Shown here one piece after another: positions 45,606-57,000 of a DNA stretch of 64,000 nucleotides; within the stretch, counting starts at the first letter, position 1, and each line of letters starts with the position of its first letter. The stretch is from Poritiphilus sp965212595 (GTDB taxonomy: Bacteria; Bacteroidota; Bacteroidia; Flavobacteriales; Flavobacteriaceae): assembly GCA_965212595.1 (NCBI GenBank), contig CBDBVE010000016.1, positions 1 to 64,000 of the forward strand. The letters are read 5' to 3'. The translations under genes were made by a program, and so were the position numbers. The notes beneath the pieces are model-generated. The model searched no databases. It saw only the letters and a list, made by a program, of their open reading frames with translations, and had not been told where the DNA came from.

Positions 45606-48600
45606 ATGAACAAAACGAAAAAGACTATAGGATTTTGCGTTTTGCTCTTAGCCGCTTTTATTTCCGAGCAATTTGCATATGGACAAAAGCATATTGATTA
45701 TTCCCGAACTATTGAACTTCCTGATAAGGTAGAAGTCTTCGAAATTATCCAGGACAGCCAAGGCTTCTTTTGGTACGGAACTTCTAACGGACTTTTTCGC
45801 TTTGATGGTTTAAACTTTACAAGCTATAAGAATCATCATGGTGACAGCAACTCTTTAATAGATGATATCGTTTATGCTCTTCTGGAAGATAGTCAGGGAA
45901 ATATTTGGATTGGGACGAAATCTGGTGGAATAAGTGTGCTAAATCCTAAGACCCATAAGTTCAAGCATTTTGTACATGATCCTAAAATTCCACCCCACAA
46001 TACGCATTATTTTATTTCAGACATCTTTGAAGATACAACCGGAAACATTTGGGTGGCTAGTCAGGGAGCAGGAATCGGTAAATATAGCCTTGATTCAGGC
46101 GAATTTCAGTACTATAGACCGGACGCCCAAAATGAAAGAAGTATAGGTCAGCGCTATGTGAACAAAATAATAGAGGGTGATGACGGTCATTTATGGATTG
46201 GATTAAACGGAAGAGGAGTTGACAAATTTGATCCCAGGACGGGTTTCTTTGAGCACTATCCATTGGTGGTTTCAAACGATCCTACTTTAAACTTTAGAAA
46301 TAATGTAATACGAGATTTATGGGATGACGATAAAGGAAACATTTGGACTGCAACCTATGGAGGGTTTAATAAATTAGAAAAATCTTCAGGAACATACTCT
46401 CATTATGACAGTGACAATAGCATCTTAAAAACCAATTCGCTTAATTCAATTCATTTCTGGGAGGATCAGATATACCTGACTTCTTATGACGGCTACCTTT
46501 ACACCTTCGATCCCGATGAGGAGCAATTTTTGGATTTGCAGACCTACGATAAGAACATCCGTTCTGCATATCGCAATAACAAGGGTAATCTCCTTCTGGG
46601 CTTTACAACCGGGGAGGTTGCTATGCAATTCCCAAACAGAAATTTTCCATTTTATGCGTTTTCAGAAGATGATGCACAGATCACTTCTGTAAGTGGGGAT
46701 AACAAAAGGCTTGTTTTTGGTACGCTTTCTTCTGGTATTTTCGGCAGCACACCTTCTGAGGTAGAAAGAATAATTCATTCCAAAGAGCTTGAAATCTCGG
46801 ACATCGCCATCCTAAGAGATGGTTCCTTTTGGTTTGGAACCTATAATGCGGGACTGTGGTATTTCGACTCAAAATCAGGGAAGCTAGAAACCTATCGCTA
46901 TGTGCCAGATGATCCTGATAGCATTTGGCACGACACAGTACTTGATCTCTACCTGGATCCTAATGGCGATCTGTGGATAGGCACTCTGGTCGGGTTGTGT
47001 AAATGGGCAAATAGCACAAAAAAATTTAGCAGAATAATACAAACGTCGTCCAGAGATCATATTAGAATTACAGCAGCAGAGCTATGGGCTGCAACCCAGC
47101 ATGGTGTAGCGGTGATTAATCCGCAGTCGAATTCCTTCAAAATGATACAGGCCGATGCTTTTCAGAGCCGCGATAGCTTGTTGCATAATGAAGTTAACAC
47201 TTTGTATACCCCAGATAGAGACAGTATTCTAATTGGCAGTAAAAAAGGCTTGAATTTATACCTGAGATCCAAGAAAAAAATGCTCAACCTTCACAATGAA
47301 ATTGGGCTACCTTATCAGGACATAAAGGGTATTGCCAAAGACCAGAACAGCAATTATTTGTTACTATCAGATAAAGGGCTTTGTCGGCTGAATTTAAGTG
47401 CAAAATCATTCAAGTTTTTTAATCATTCAGATGGCCTCAAACTAGATACAAGGTTTGGAAAAGAGTTTTTTTTCGAGGAAAAAAGCCAGACTTTGATTAT
47501 CGGAACAAAGGGAGGCTATTACAGGTTTGCGCCGGAAAAGTTACATAGGCCAAGTGAAGTGGTTCCAGTGGTGATTGACGAAATCCGCTTATTTAATTCG
47601 AAGCTAGATACTTCAAAAATAGGCAGGATTGATACTTCCGGTATTCTGGAGCTTCCCTACGACCAAAATATGGTATCGTTTTCCTTTTTAGGTTTAGATT
47701 TTAAGAATCCCTCAACTGTACGATACGCGTATAAAATGCAAGGTCTAGACGATCGCTGGATCTATTCAGATGACCGCCTTGCAAGTTTTACCAATTTAGA
47801 TCCTGGCAAGTATACTTTTATAGTAAAAGCGGCCAAAACTGATGGAGATTGGATTTCTGAAGAACAATCAATAGACTTAAAGATATTACCTCCTCCCTGG
47901 GCTACCTATTGGGCCTATACTTTTTATTTATTATGTTTTGCAATAATCACCTACTTCGTTCTGAGAAACATAAAGATCAAACAAAATCTTAAGGAAAAGC
48001 TGCTTTTTGAACAACTAGAAGTTGAAAAAGCACAGGAAATTCACAGAATGAAATCTCGGTTTTTTGCCAACATTTCTCATGAATTCAGAACTCCACTAAC
48101 ACTAATTACTGGGCCTGTTGAAGATCTTTTAGAAAGAGATTTAGATAAAAAAACCAAAAAAAGCCTATCCTTAATTCAAAAAAACAGTACCCGCTTAAAG
48201 CGACTCATCAATCAGTTGCTGGACTACTCGAGCTTAGAGGAAAACAAAACGCAGTTGCGCCCTACTAAACAGGATTTATTTAGCTTTCTAAGAGCTTTGG
48301 CTTCTTCATTTCGTTCCTTTGCAGAGAAAAAGGAAATTGAATACATTCTCCAAATTCCCTTAGACCAGAGCACTGCCCTTTTTGACCAGGAGAAGTTAGA
48401 GGTTATTGTTTACAATCTTATCTCTAATGCCCTCAAGTTTACACCAGTCAAGGGAAAAGTCATTGTAAGTGCTTTAGTGGAAAAGGAGAATGAGAACGCT
48501 TCTTTCAAATTTAAAGTAACCGACTCTGGCCCAGGGCTTACGGCTTTAGAAAAGCACCAAGTGTTTCAACGTTTTCAACGCCTGGGCGAAACTAATGCAG

Positions 48601-49577
48601 AAGGTACAGGTATTGGGTTGGCTTTGACCAGGGAGCTCGTACATTTTATGGATGGGCAAATCCGGGTGTTTGGTGAAAAAGGCAAAGGAGCATCTTTTGA
48701 AGTGGATCTCCCCATTGAACTGTTGGCAGAAGGTATAGACCCGCAACAAAACAGAGGGGATAACCTGGGTAAAATACCTCTGGCGCCAGAAAACTTAAAG
48801 AAAAAAAAGGAAGCTTCTGGCAGCATTCTAGTAGTTGAAGATCATGAAGATCTCCGTTCTTATATTTTGCAAATTTTGGAAGGAGATTGGAGGTTAATCT
48901 CAGGGAAAAATGGAAGGGAAGGATTTAGTATAGCCAAAGATCAGGTCCCCGATCTTATCATTAGTGATCTGATGATGCCTGAAATGAATGGAGAAGAGTT
49001 CTGCAGGCGAGTGCGCCAGGATGAAGTCACAGCGCATATCCCATTTATCATGCTAACTGCCCGCGCCGGTAATAAAGACAAAATAAAAAGTCTTGGATCT
49101 GGGGCTAATGATTATCTCATCAAACCTTTTGACAAACAAGAGCTACGCCTGAAAGTGACCAACTTGCTAAAACAGAGAGCTGAAATGCAAAAAAGGTTAA
49201 GAAAAGAAATACGTTTATTTCCTGAAGCGGAAACACCTCAGTCTGCCGAAGATCAATTTATCTTTAAGCTGAGAAAAATGATCTTTAAGCATCTAAGCGA
49301 CCCTGACCTGAATGTACGCCTATTAGGCAGGAAAATGGGCTTAAGCAGAGTACAGCTTTACCGTAAGGTACTTGCGCTGACCGGGCTTTCAACTTCCGAT
49401 TTTATCCGCAATGTGCGTATTAGAAGGGCAGCCGAATTACTCGAGGCCAAATGGGGTACGGTTTCAGAAGTTGCCTATGAGGTAGGGTTCAATAATCTTT
49501 CTTATTTCACAAAGTGTTTCAAGGAAATTTACAAACAAACGCCTTCTGCCTTTCTCAAAACTAAAGTGCTTTCATAG
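45606..49577 (+). CDS. hybrid two-component system regulator (propeller, kinase, receiver, AraC)
   Basis: The protein (1,323 residues from ATG 45606; an ATG at 45579 adds nine) carries a signal peptide, a periplasmic two-component-regulator propeller (repeats such as EDSQGNIWIGTKSGGISVLNPKTHKFKHF), a Y_Y_Y domain (YAYKMQGLDDRWIYSDDRLASFTNLDPGKYTFIVKA), one membrane helix (TYWAYTFYLLCFAIITYFVL), a histidine kinase (FFANISHEFRTPL, His825; ATPase motifs SNALKFTP and GTGIGLALTREL), a receiver (Asp1121 in LIISDLMMPEMNG, KPF) and an AraC domain at the C-terminus. All key residues are intact. Such regulators bind a glycan fragment in the periplasm and switch on a polysaccharide locus; no SusC/SusD pair is adjacent, so its target is unclear. 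Confidence 0.95.
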   Translation: MNKTKKTIGFCVLLLAAFISEQFAYGQKHIDYSRTIELPDKVEVFEIIQDSQGFFWYGTSNGLFRFDGLNFTSYKNHHGDSNSLIDDIVYALLEDSQGNIWIGTKSGGISVLNPKTHKFKHFVHDPKIPPHNTHYFISDIFEDTTGNIWVASQGAGIGKYSLDSGEFQYYRPDAQNERSIGQRYVNKIIEGDDGHLWIGLNGRGVDKFDPRTGFFEHYPLVVSNDPTLNFRNNVIRDLWDDDKGNIWTATYGGFNKLEKSSGTYSHYDSDNSILKTNSLNSIHFWEDQIYLTSYDGYLYTFDPDEEQFLDLQTYDKNIRSAYRNNKGNLLLGFTTGEVAMQFPNRNFPFYAFSEDDAQITSVSGDNKRLVFGTLSSGIFGSTPSEVERIIHSKELEISDIAILRDGSFWFGTYNAGLWYFDSKSGKLETYRYVPDDPDSIWHDTVLDLYLDPNGDLWIGTLVGLCKWANSTKKFSRIIQTSSRDHIRITAAELWAATQHGVAVINPQSNSFKMIQADAFQSRDSLLHNEVNTLYTPDRDSILIGSKKGLNLYLRSKKKMLNLHNEIGLPYQDIKGIAKDQNSNYLLLSDKGLCRLNLSAKSFKFFNHSDGLKLDTRFGKEFFFEEKSQTLIIGTKGGYYRFAPEKLHRPSEVVPVVIDEIRLFNSKLDTSKIGRIDTSGILELPYDQNMVSFSFLGLDFKNPSTVRYAYKMQGLDDRWIYSDDRLASFTNLDPGKYTFIVKAAKTDGDWISEEQSIDLKILPPPWATYWAYTFYLLCFAIITYFVLRNIKIKQNLKEKLLFEQLEVEKAQEIHRMKSRFFANISHEFRTPLTLITGPVEDLLERDLDKKTKKSLSLIQKNSTRLKRLINQLLDYSSLEENKTQLRPTKQDLFSFLRALASSFRSFAEKKEIEYILQIPLDQSTALFDQEKLEVIVYNLISNALKFTPVKGKVIVSALVEKENENASFKFKVTDSGPGLTALEKHQVFQRFQRLGETNAEGTGIGLALTRELVHFMDGQIRVFGEKGKGASFEVDLPIELLAEGIDPQQNRGDNLGKIPLAPENLKKKKEASGSILVVEDHEDLRSYILQILEGDWRLISGKNGREGFSIAKDQVPDLIISDLMMPEMNGEEFCRRVRQDEVTAHIPFIMLTARAGNKDKIKSLGSGANDYLIKPFDKQELRLKVTNLLKQRAEMQKRLRKEIRLFPEAETPQSAEDQFIFKLRKMIFKHLSDPDLNVRLLGRKMGLSRVQLYRKVLALTGLSTSDFIRNVRIRRAAELLEAKWGTVSEVAYEVGFNNLSYFTKCFKEIYKQTPSAFLKTKVLS

Positions 49578-49773
49578 CGTCTAAAACTTCGTGGAAATAA
49601 AAACACCCAAAGTAAACGCATTGCCGACTCTTCTTTCCATTTTTAAAAAGATCCATCACTAATTTGAAACTTGGGTGCTAAGAATTGAAACCTCACTGGC
49701 AAAACCTCTTAAAACCCTCCAATACCTTTATAAATGGCTAAAAGACCATTTTTATCACTAAAAATATACTATT

Positions 49774-50268
49774 ATGAAAAAGGCTATTAAGAAAAAATTA
49801 CTTTGTATCCCCTTAACTTTAGCACTTGTTTTAGGCTTTTCTTGTGGGGGAGATGACGAGGAGGATTTCAATATAGATTCTTGCTCCTTAAACGGACCCA
49901 ATTTTTCCATTTCTGAAGTTTCAGGAAGTTGGGTTGCCACAAGAGCGGTTTTCGATATTCCGGGCACTAGTGTAGTATTTGATGTAATTGCCGAAGGTGG
50001 TGGTGTATCTTTAGACGTAGAGCCTGATGGTAATTTCATTATTAACATTTTCCAACCTGGAGAGCGCACAGAGGCTATTTCGGGAACAATGGGGTTTTGT
50101 AACAATGTCTTTACCGTACTCTACAGCGATGCTCCTGATGAGCCTGAAGCCTTCGCTGCTTCCCTAAATGCCGGTACATTCTCTATCAATGGAGCTACTT
50201 TTTATGATGTTGACGGAAATGGCACGGAAGACGATGCCTTTGTCGTCCTTCAATTTGTACGACCTTAG
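49774..50268 (+). CDS. small lipoprotein, lipocalin-like, function unknown
   Basis: The 164-residue protein has a lipobox LGFSC (Cys24) followed by GGDDEED, an acidic stretch typical of surface-exposed Bacteroidota lipoproteins. The rest alternates short strands (FSISEVSGSWVATRAVFDI, GGVSLDVEPDGNFIINIFQPG, GTMGFCNNVFTVLYSD, FSINGATFYDVDGNGTEDDAFVVLQFV), resembling lipocalin-like domains. Cys37 and Cys109 could form a disulfide. It follows the hybrid regulator by 196 bp on the same strand and precedes the left repeat copy. I do not recognise a function. Confidence 0.7.
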   Translation: MKKAIKKKLLCIPLTLALVLGFSCGGDDEEDFNIDSCSLNGPNFSISEVSGSWVATRAVFDIPGTSVVFDVIAEGGGVSLDVEPDGNFIINIFQPGERTEAISGTMGFCNNVFTVLYSDAPDEPEAFAASLNAGTFSINGATFYDVDGNGTEDDAFVVLQFVRP

Positions 50269-50864
50269 TAGGTTCTATTGACAGGAGAGAAAAATTAAAA
50301 ATAGCAAACAACCATTTACAACTACCAATAAATAAAGGGTAAACAAAAGGGACTCTTGTTTCAAAAAAACCCGAACCTAAGCTTTTGGTTTAGATAATAC
50401 TATGTTAACCCTGAGAGAAAAATCAAACCCGAATTTTGGGGCGAGACTTTTCTCTTATTGGTCTTAGTTTGAGTTAGTTTAGTTTGGTAAAACCGCTAGT
50501 TATCCCTGTACTATAAACTCTTCGCCATTATATTTACAACAAACCCTTTTATATCAGCCCAATTAAGGTCAGGGAATTCAGTCTTTTTTTGGCAATAAAG
50601 GTTTGTAATCTTTTGCAATAATTGTATCTTAAAACTCACCCCGTGAGATTGGCAAATATATATTTCTTTCCCCTCTAATGCTTTCTTAGGTTAGAAAAAA
50701 TTTGAAAGTAATACTTGTTTTATCCTTAAACATAAGTTCATGTCATTGACGAACCTAGATAAGGAATTCATAAGTCCAATAAGAAAGTTATTTCTGTCCT
50801 TAGTTAATTCCGGGCTCACTAAAAAAGAGTGGCTTGATATCGATAAAAATACGGGGCTTTTCTT
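50269..50864. other. 596-bp region with left repeat copy and gene remnant
   Basis: The stretch separates the lipoprotein gene from the 3' end of the RHS gene. It contains the left copy of the 127-bp repeat and the start of a short rightward frame at 50740. No minus-strand frame of immunity-gene size follows the RHS stop. The rest is AT-rich with no visible structure. Confidence 0.6.
50369..50495 (+). repeat. 127-bp direct repeat, left copy
   Basis: The left copy matches 60773-60899 in the same orientation. The 109 bases from GGTTTAGATAATAC (50387) to GGTAAAACCG (50495) differ at only two positions, and the preceding 18 bases at four; weaker similarity extends about 20 bases further left. Similarity stops sharply after AAAACCG, where the right copy continues into a terminator stem and this copy reads CTAGTTATCC. 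Confidence 0.95.
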
Positions 50865-51015
50865 CTATTCCAGAAACTCGATGACCATTTCACTACCATC
50901 ATCCAATTTCTTCATCAATTGTTTGGTAATTCCTGAACCAGAGGAACTATTAGCTCTAGTTCCATGTTTTTCCATAAGGTTCATTAGCCATTTTTTAATA
51001 TTTGGATTGCCCTGA
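50740..51015 (+). pseudogene. possible 5' gene remnant at the RHS 3' boundary
   Basis: A rightward ATG frame of 91 codons begins here. Its first 42 codons lie in the gap and read like a real protein (MSLTNLDKEFISPIRKLFLS, then GLTKKEWLDIDKNTGLFFYS). From about 50865 it runs antisense through the RHS C-terminus and loses protein-like composition. This fits a gene cut by the RHS segment, but it could equally be a chance frame. No family recognised. Confidence 0.25.
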
Positions 51016-54000
51016 ACAAATCCGTCCATTGCCCATTTGAACATACGGACCTCAAAAGCGGCCTGGAATCGGTTAATACCAAGATCTAAACGGTGACCAG
51101 CGGCTATCTTATCTAGATCTTCACCGGCCTCTCTCAACAGTTTTCTCCAGATCTTTCTGTACACTTCATCTACCTGGCCCACGGTATAGTAATTTCTTCT
51201 CCAGGTAATTCCCATATTGCGTAGGGCATCTGCCGTTTCTTTACTCAGTGATAGTAAGGGAACCGTATTTCCCATTATTTCACTTATCTCGGTTTCCCTT
51301 CCTTTTTTAAGTACCTCAGCGACCGGATGAAACTTTTCCAAATCGGCCATTACCTGGGGATCTGATTTTAACGCTTTGGTAGGCTTAACCATAATGTGAG
51401 CTACTTTTCCAGGATTGCTAGGAACTCTGGTCATAGCATTTCTAGCCTTATCAATACTATTCCCTACTTTAAGGTTTCGAGTATGTTGCACTCTCAAGGC
51501 ACCCACTGCACTCATAGGGGCGGCTAAGCCCAAATAATCAAAAAAGCTTGCTTTCCCAGAACGGATATTCTCCACTGATCTTGAGAAGGTAAGCACATCT
51601 GAAGTGACGGTAAGCAACATTGCAGATCTTGCTGCATTGGAGGCTTGTGCTGCCCTTAAAGGGGCAGCGGCAAAAGACAAATAGATAGAAATTACCGTCC
51701 CTGTTATCTGCCCTGCTATGTAGGTCATCGGGTTGCGAATCCCTGCCAGGTCCTGATCGTGGTCATATATCGCATTGCGCCATTCGGAGGCATAGCCCGC
51801 TGTCAATGCATCACCTATCCCTCTAAAAAGATCTAAGGTACTGTGGTAAATCAGGTTTGCATAAGAAGGAACCTCCGCTTCATAGCCAAAGGGGGCAAGT
51901 GTAGTTCCATAGGCATTCGAAGTTCGCGGTGGATTTTCCAGGTCGGCGGCCCTAAGCAACATCTGTTCGTTCCTCTGCAATAGAGAAACGACCTGGCTTA
52001 CGGCCATATCAAAACTCATCGGAGCGTTTTCATGCAATTCCCATGCATTGAGGTCCCGGGTGTTGTTCTTGAACATCCTGGAAAACACCTGTGGCTCTCT
52101 GGCTGGGTCAAAATTTTCTCCAAATAGGTCAGATTCGTTTTGGGCTGTGGCAAAGCGAAAGTCTGCCGCCACACGGCCTTGAGTATCTGTTAGATAGGTC
52201 AGCGCTCCATTGTGGTTCCAATGATAGTAGCACTCGCCCCAGAACTCATGATCGTGATCGCTTTGTGTAAACTTCCCCAAAGTTGTTCCAAGGCGAACTC
52301 CTGCACCAGGCAGCGTATCGTGAATTTTAAAGGTATTTCTAAATACATCCTGCTCTGCTAAAGTCGTTCCGCCATCATTGATAAAGATCAACAGCTGATT
52401 TGGGACTCCTGTAGCCGCGGTCACGCCAAATTGTGCCATAAGAGCGCCATCGGGTTCGTAGAAAAACAAGTTGTAGTTCTTAAGGCTGTGGCCCGTATTG
52501 GAAATATTAGATCTAAAAGTTCGATCCGACGGTTCACGTTTGAGCATTTGGTAAGAAGCTGCGACCAACTGGCCCGCCGCGTTATGTTCAAAACCTTTGT
52601 GGATCTCACCTCTTCCTGGCTTGGGCGTAGTCTCATCATGAGCAGAAGATTCCGAGATCATTATAGAGTTTACAGGGAAATCAGCTCCATGGGGTATACC
52701 CCGAGTCTCAGAGAAAGCCAGCTTTCTTTTTTGCGGCTTTAACAACTGAGGTCTACCAAATTCAGAGTTAAAAGGGCCATGGGTAACTGGCATCCCGGTG
52801 GCTAGAAGCAGTCCTCCAAACCCACTAAGCTGAGTATTGTAAATGTAGTTGTACTTCTCTACTGCAGCAGAAGGGGAGGTGGCCTTAGCAAAGCGCCGAT
52901 AGGAGGTTATAAATCTCGGATCTGCCGAATTCTTGTCATTAGAACGCCAATCCTCCTTTCTCATTCCATTTATCCCGGTATAAGAAGTCACCTGAGTTTC
53001 AATGCCACCTAGACCATCATACATATAATCTTGAGCATACTGCCTATTTCTACCGTAGTATTTAAAGTTATAGGTAACCCCTTTTAGGGCATTCCTTGGG
53101 CTTAGATCCTTTTTAGCTACAAGATAGTTACCTGAGATATATTGACGTTGAGGATTGCTGTAGTGAAGCTCTAGCAATACGCTCTCAAATTGTGGGGGAA
53201 GAAGGCCTTCTCGGATCCTGAGGAGTTTTCCGTGAACATCGTGTTCATATAGGCTTTGTATGCCCATTCCGGAATAGTCTCCAGAACGAGGACTCCAGTC
53301 CGGTCTTTCATATTTTTTAAGAAAACCGCCATGATTGTATTGAAATTTATATGCCTTCCACTTGTTAGATCTCGCCGCAATATCCGTGCGAGTTTCAATT
53401 TTTGTAAGATGTTGATTGCCATCATATGCAAACTTTTTTTGTTGCTTTATGGTTTTGCTATCCAGGCTGGTGATACTCACATCTTGTTCTCGGAGTATTC
53501 CGATCCCATTTTGCCTATAATCAATCTTCCCATAAGAGGCACCCCCTAATCCCGGCCTGAGATAAATCTTGCTCTTCAGGTCTCCAAGGTCGTCGTATTC
53601 ATATTTTAAAGAGACGGGAGCATCCTGATATCCCCTATGAACATCCATCCCTACCTTATTTTGGTCTATAGTATAGTCGGTGATCTGCCCGGACCAGTTC
53701 AACTGGGTTGTAGCCCTAAAGATGGCAGTAGACAAGCGCCATTCTGCTTCTATTTTTCGTTCTCCATCGTTATGCTTATAGGTCTGCACGCCTAAATTGA
53801 GGCGCACTCTTCGCTTCACACGATCTAGCCCATCATACGTTACTTCTTCGTATACCTGAGCTGGGCCACTTTCCAACTGTTCTTTTCTTTTTTGCAGCCT
53901 TCCATGCTTATCATATTCAAAATGTGTAGTGACTGCTCCTTGTTTTTGGGTAGCCATCCTACCGTGCCAGGCATAAGTGCATTCCTGAAGCACTGTTTCA

Positions 54001-57000
54001 ACCTCTTGCAAGCTGTCTGGCCAGTCCTTATTTAAATAAGACAGACTTACCCCAGGATTTCTAACGGTAGCTTTCCTCATAATTTTAGTGGCGCGACCCA
54101 GTGCATCCAGGGTAAACTTGAGTTCGGTCTTCTTGGACTCCATACCACTGGAAGTACTTCTATCCATACCGGGTTCAATTTCCATCACCAGTCGCCCCAT
54201 CTTGTCGTATCGCTTTTCCCGTTCCATGCCGGCCGCTTCTTCTAAAACCACCAGGCCACGTCTGTTATAAGTAAATACCTGGGAATCAATGGTCCGTTCT
54301 GTACCGGGAGCGGCACTAGGATCCTGACTGGTTTCAGTGATCTTAGAAACCGCGTTAGCTTCCGGGTCGTTGCCAAAATCCTGGTATTTCAGGCTTTGTA
54401 AAGTGATATTATTTTTGTCTTTTACCGTTAGTAGGCGACCCAGCTTGTCATAGGTAAAGTGAGATTCAGGTTGATTTCCGGAAGTACCCGTAGGTTCATG
54501 AGACCTTTTTTTCAGCTTTCCATCGTGGTAATACGTAATGAAAGTACTTCTCTTGATACTGCGAGCCCGGTTGGCATGAGTTTGTTTTATATCCCTTCCC
54601 CAATCGTCTCTTTCCTGGATCATTCGTTTTTTGAGCTGATCTCCGTCAAACCATTGCACTTCCTTAGCCAAACCCCATCTATCGTAAGTGTACTGTATTT
54701 TTTCAAAGGCAGGCCCGCCTCCTGTCTTTGTGGTCTGAGTGAAAACATCTCCATCCCTAAAAATATCAACATTCTCTACCAATACGCCCCCAGGGTTGTT
54801 GCCATTTAATTTATGTCTTCTGGCGATGGTTTTCTTTTCATCATCCTTATATTCTAAGACCACCGTAAAGCGGTCCGAACGTTTAGCTCCGGTTCTGTTA
54901 TCCGGGTGTGGATATTTTTTCCTTAAGATCCTGTCAATTTCGTCCAGGAAGTAAAGTGTAGATCCACCTCCGGGATTTGTTTTCTTAGACAGCGCTCCAG
55001 ACGGATAGTACTCATAAACAGTTCGATTATTTGCATAATCGATATGCATTGCGGTTTGGCTGTGTTCATCAGGGATCCAAACCTCAGTTCCTAACGGAGT
55101 TGCTTGGAATACATGACTTCCCATAGCGTTGTAAGTATTCATAATTTCGGCCTCTTCAACGGATCCTTTCTCCGTTTTTATAGGCTGTAAAATTTCCCGT
55201 TCGAGTAATCCGAGTTTTTGAAAGGTGTATTTGGTAATAGTCCCAAACCTTGGATCGTATTTCAAGGTTTGTCGGCCATAACTGTCGTAACCCATTTGGG
55301 TGATCAGTTTTAGGTTGTTGTCCATATGTACTGTAACGCTGGTGGGTAGATCTACCCCTTGTGCATCGCGTATCTCTTCTCGGTAACCAAAGGTCCTTTT
55401 TGTATTGTTGACATCGGTGTACGACTCAAGTCTACCAGTACTATCCTGAAATACCCAGCTTTCTTTTATTCCGTTTTCCTCTCCGGATGCCATCCTTAGG
55501 CTGGGTTTGATCACTTCGGTAACTTGGAGATTGGCATTGTAGCGGTATTCTGTAAAGGGTTTAGTTCCGGTCTGCGAGCTGCCTTTGCTCGGAGTATAGA
55601 TCTTATTCGGCAAAGCAGTTCCTGCTTGATATTCCAACTTCGTTTTTGTTTTGTTGGGATAAGTAATTTCCTCTAATAGGTATCGGCCTTCCTCTACTTT
55701 GAAATAAGTGCGTTTGGTTTTCTCTCCATGCAGGTCTGTGGATTCACTGACCAGTTTGGTGTTTTTATAGTACTGATAGCGAGATATCATTTTTGGAGCC
55801 ATTTGGGCACTATTCTGACTTCTCGGATCGTAATTCGGGCTACCCATCATTATTTTTTGAGTAGTATCGCGTTGCTTTTGAATATAGCTCAAGGAGTTCA
55901 GTGCCAACCGCTTAGGATCGATAATGTTTACAAAATCAACACCTACAGCGTTCTTAAAGACCAGGACCTGATTGTCTGTGTCAAAACCTTCATAGAACCA
56001 GTGCATTTCTCGAACCTGTCTGGTGCCTTTTTTGAATTTGCCTAGCTTACCCCAAAAATTTCTGGCCACCTCGAGGGGTACTCCTTTGAAGGGCTCTCCA
56101 ATGTAGTAGTCGTAGGTCGCTTCAGTCTCAATTGGATCTTTAAGTGTCTTCAGTACTGCGCAGGTATCTCCTTGCCCAATATTGTCATGGTAACTCATAA
56201 TCCAGGCCTGTATTGAAGAACGGTTTAAATTTGTGATACATGACTCTGCGAGGAACAACTTCGTCTCCTCTCCATCTGGAAGTTTTATTTTGAGCAGCCC
56301 TGAAAACTGTGACTGCATTTCTGGGATCAGCTCGATTTCGGTTTTCCTTCCCGAGGAATCTTCGATTGTAGTTTTATTTGAAGTATTGGTGACCTTAAGG
56401 TTTGAGGTAGTCGTATTCCTGGTAAGCGGTTCTGAGATTTCCGTAAGTAACCCAAACCGATCAAAGGTCCAATGTACCTGGTTGATATCTTTTAGAACAC
56501 TCTCATTGCCAGATCTTTGCAGGATAAGTGTATGTCCCAATTCTGTGCTTCTCATCCAATAATCACTTCCGAAAAACGGCCGGTATTCTCCATCGAAAAC
56601 GGTAGAGGAAGAAGTGGTCGTGGTTGCAGAATCTGAATCATTGCCGGAAGGTGTTTCTCCTCTTTGTTTGAATTGTATCCTATTCCCATCCGGAGCCACC
56701 ACTTCAGCAAATAGTTCCTTTACTCTCCCATCAATGGATAAGGGCACAACGTAATACCGAACTGTAAGATGATAACTGCTGAGCCAGCCCTTACCAATAA
56801 AATTGCGGCACCAATGACGATTGATAATATCCTGGGAAATACCATTCAATCTCTTATAGAGTTCCAGGCTATCCTGATAAGTGGACTGTAGGCTGTTATA
56901 AGAGATATTGAGCATCTGGTTTATTCCATGACCCATGGTTTCAAAAAGGTTCAACTCGAAAAAGAGATTGCCATTTGCAGCATTATGTGCATCGCCAACA

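Noticed and set aside
49601..49678. Inverted repeat CACCCAAAGT / ACTTGGGTG after the hybrid regulator
   Set aside because: The arms need a bulge, are about 55 bases apart and no T-run follows. Too weak to call a terminator.
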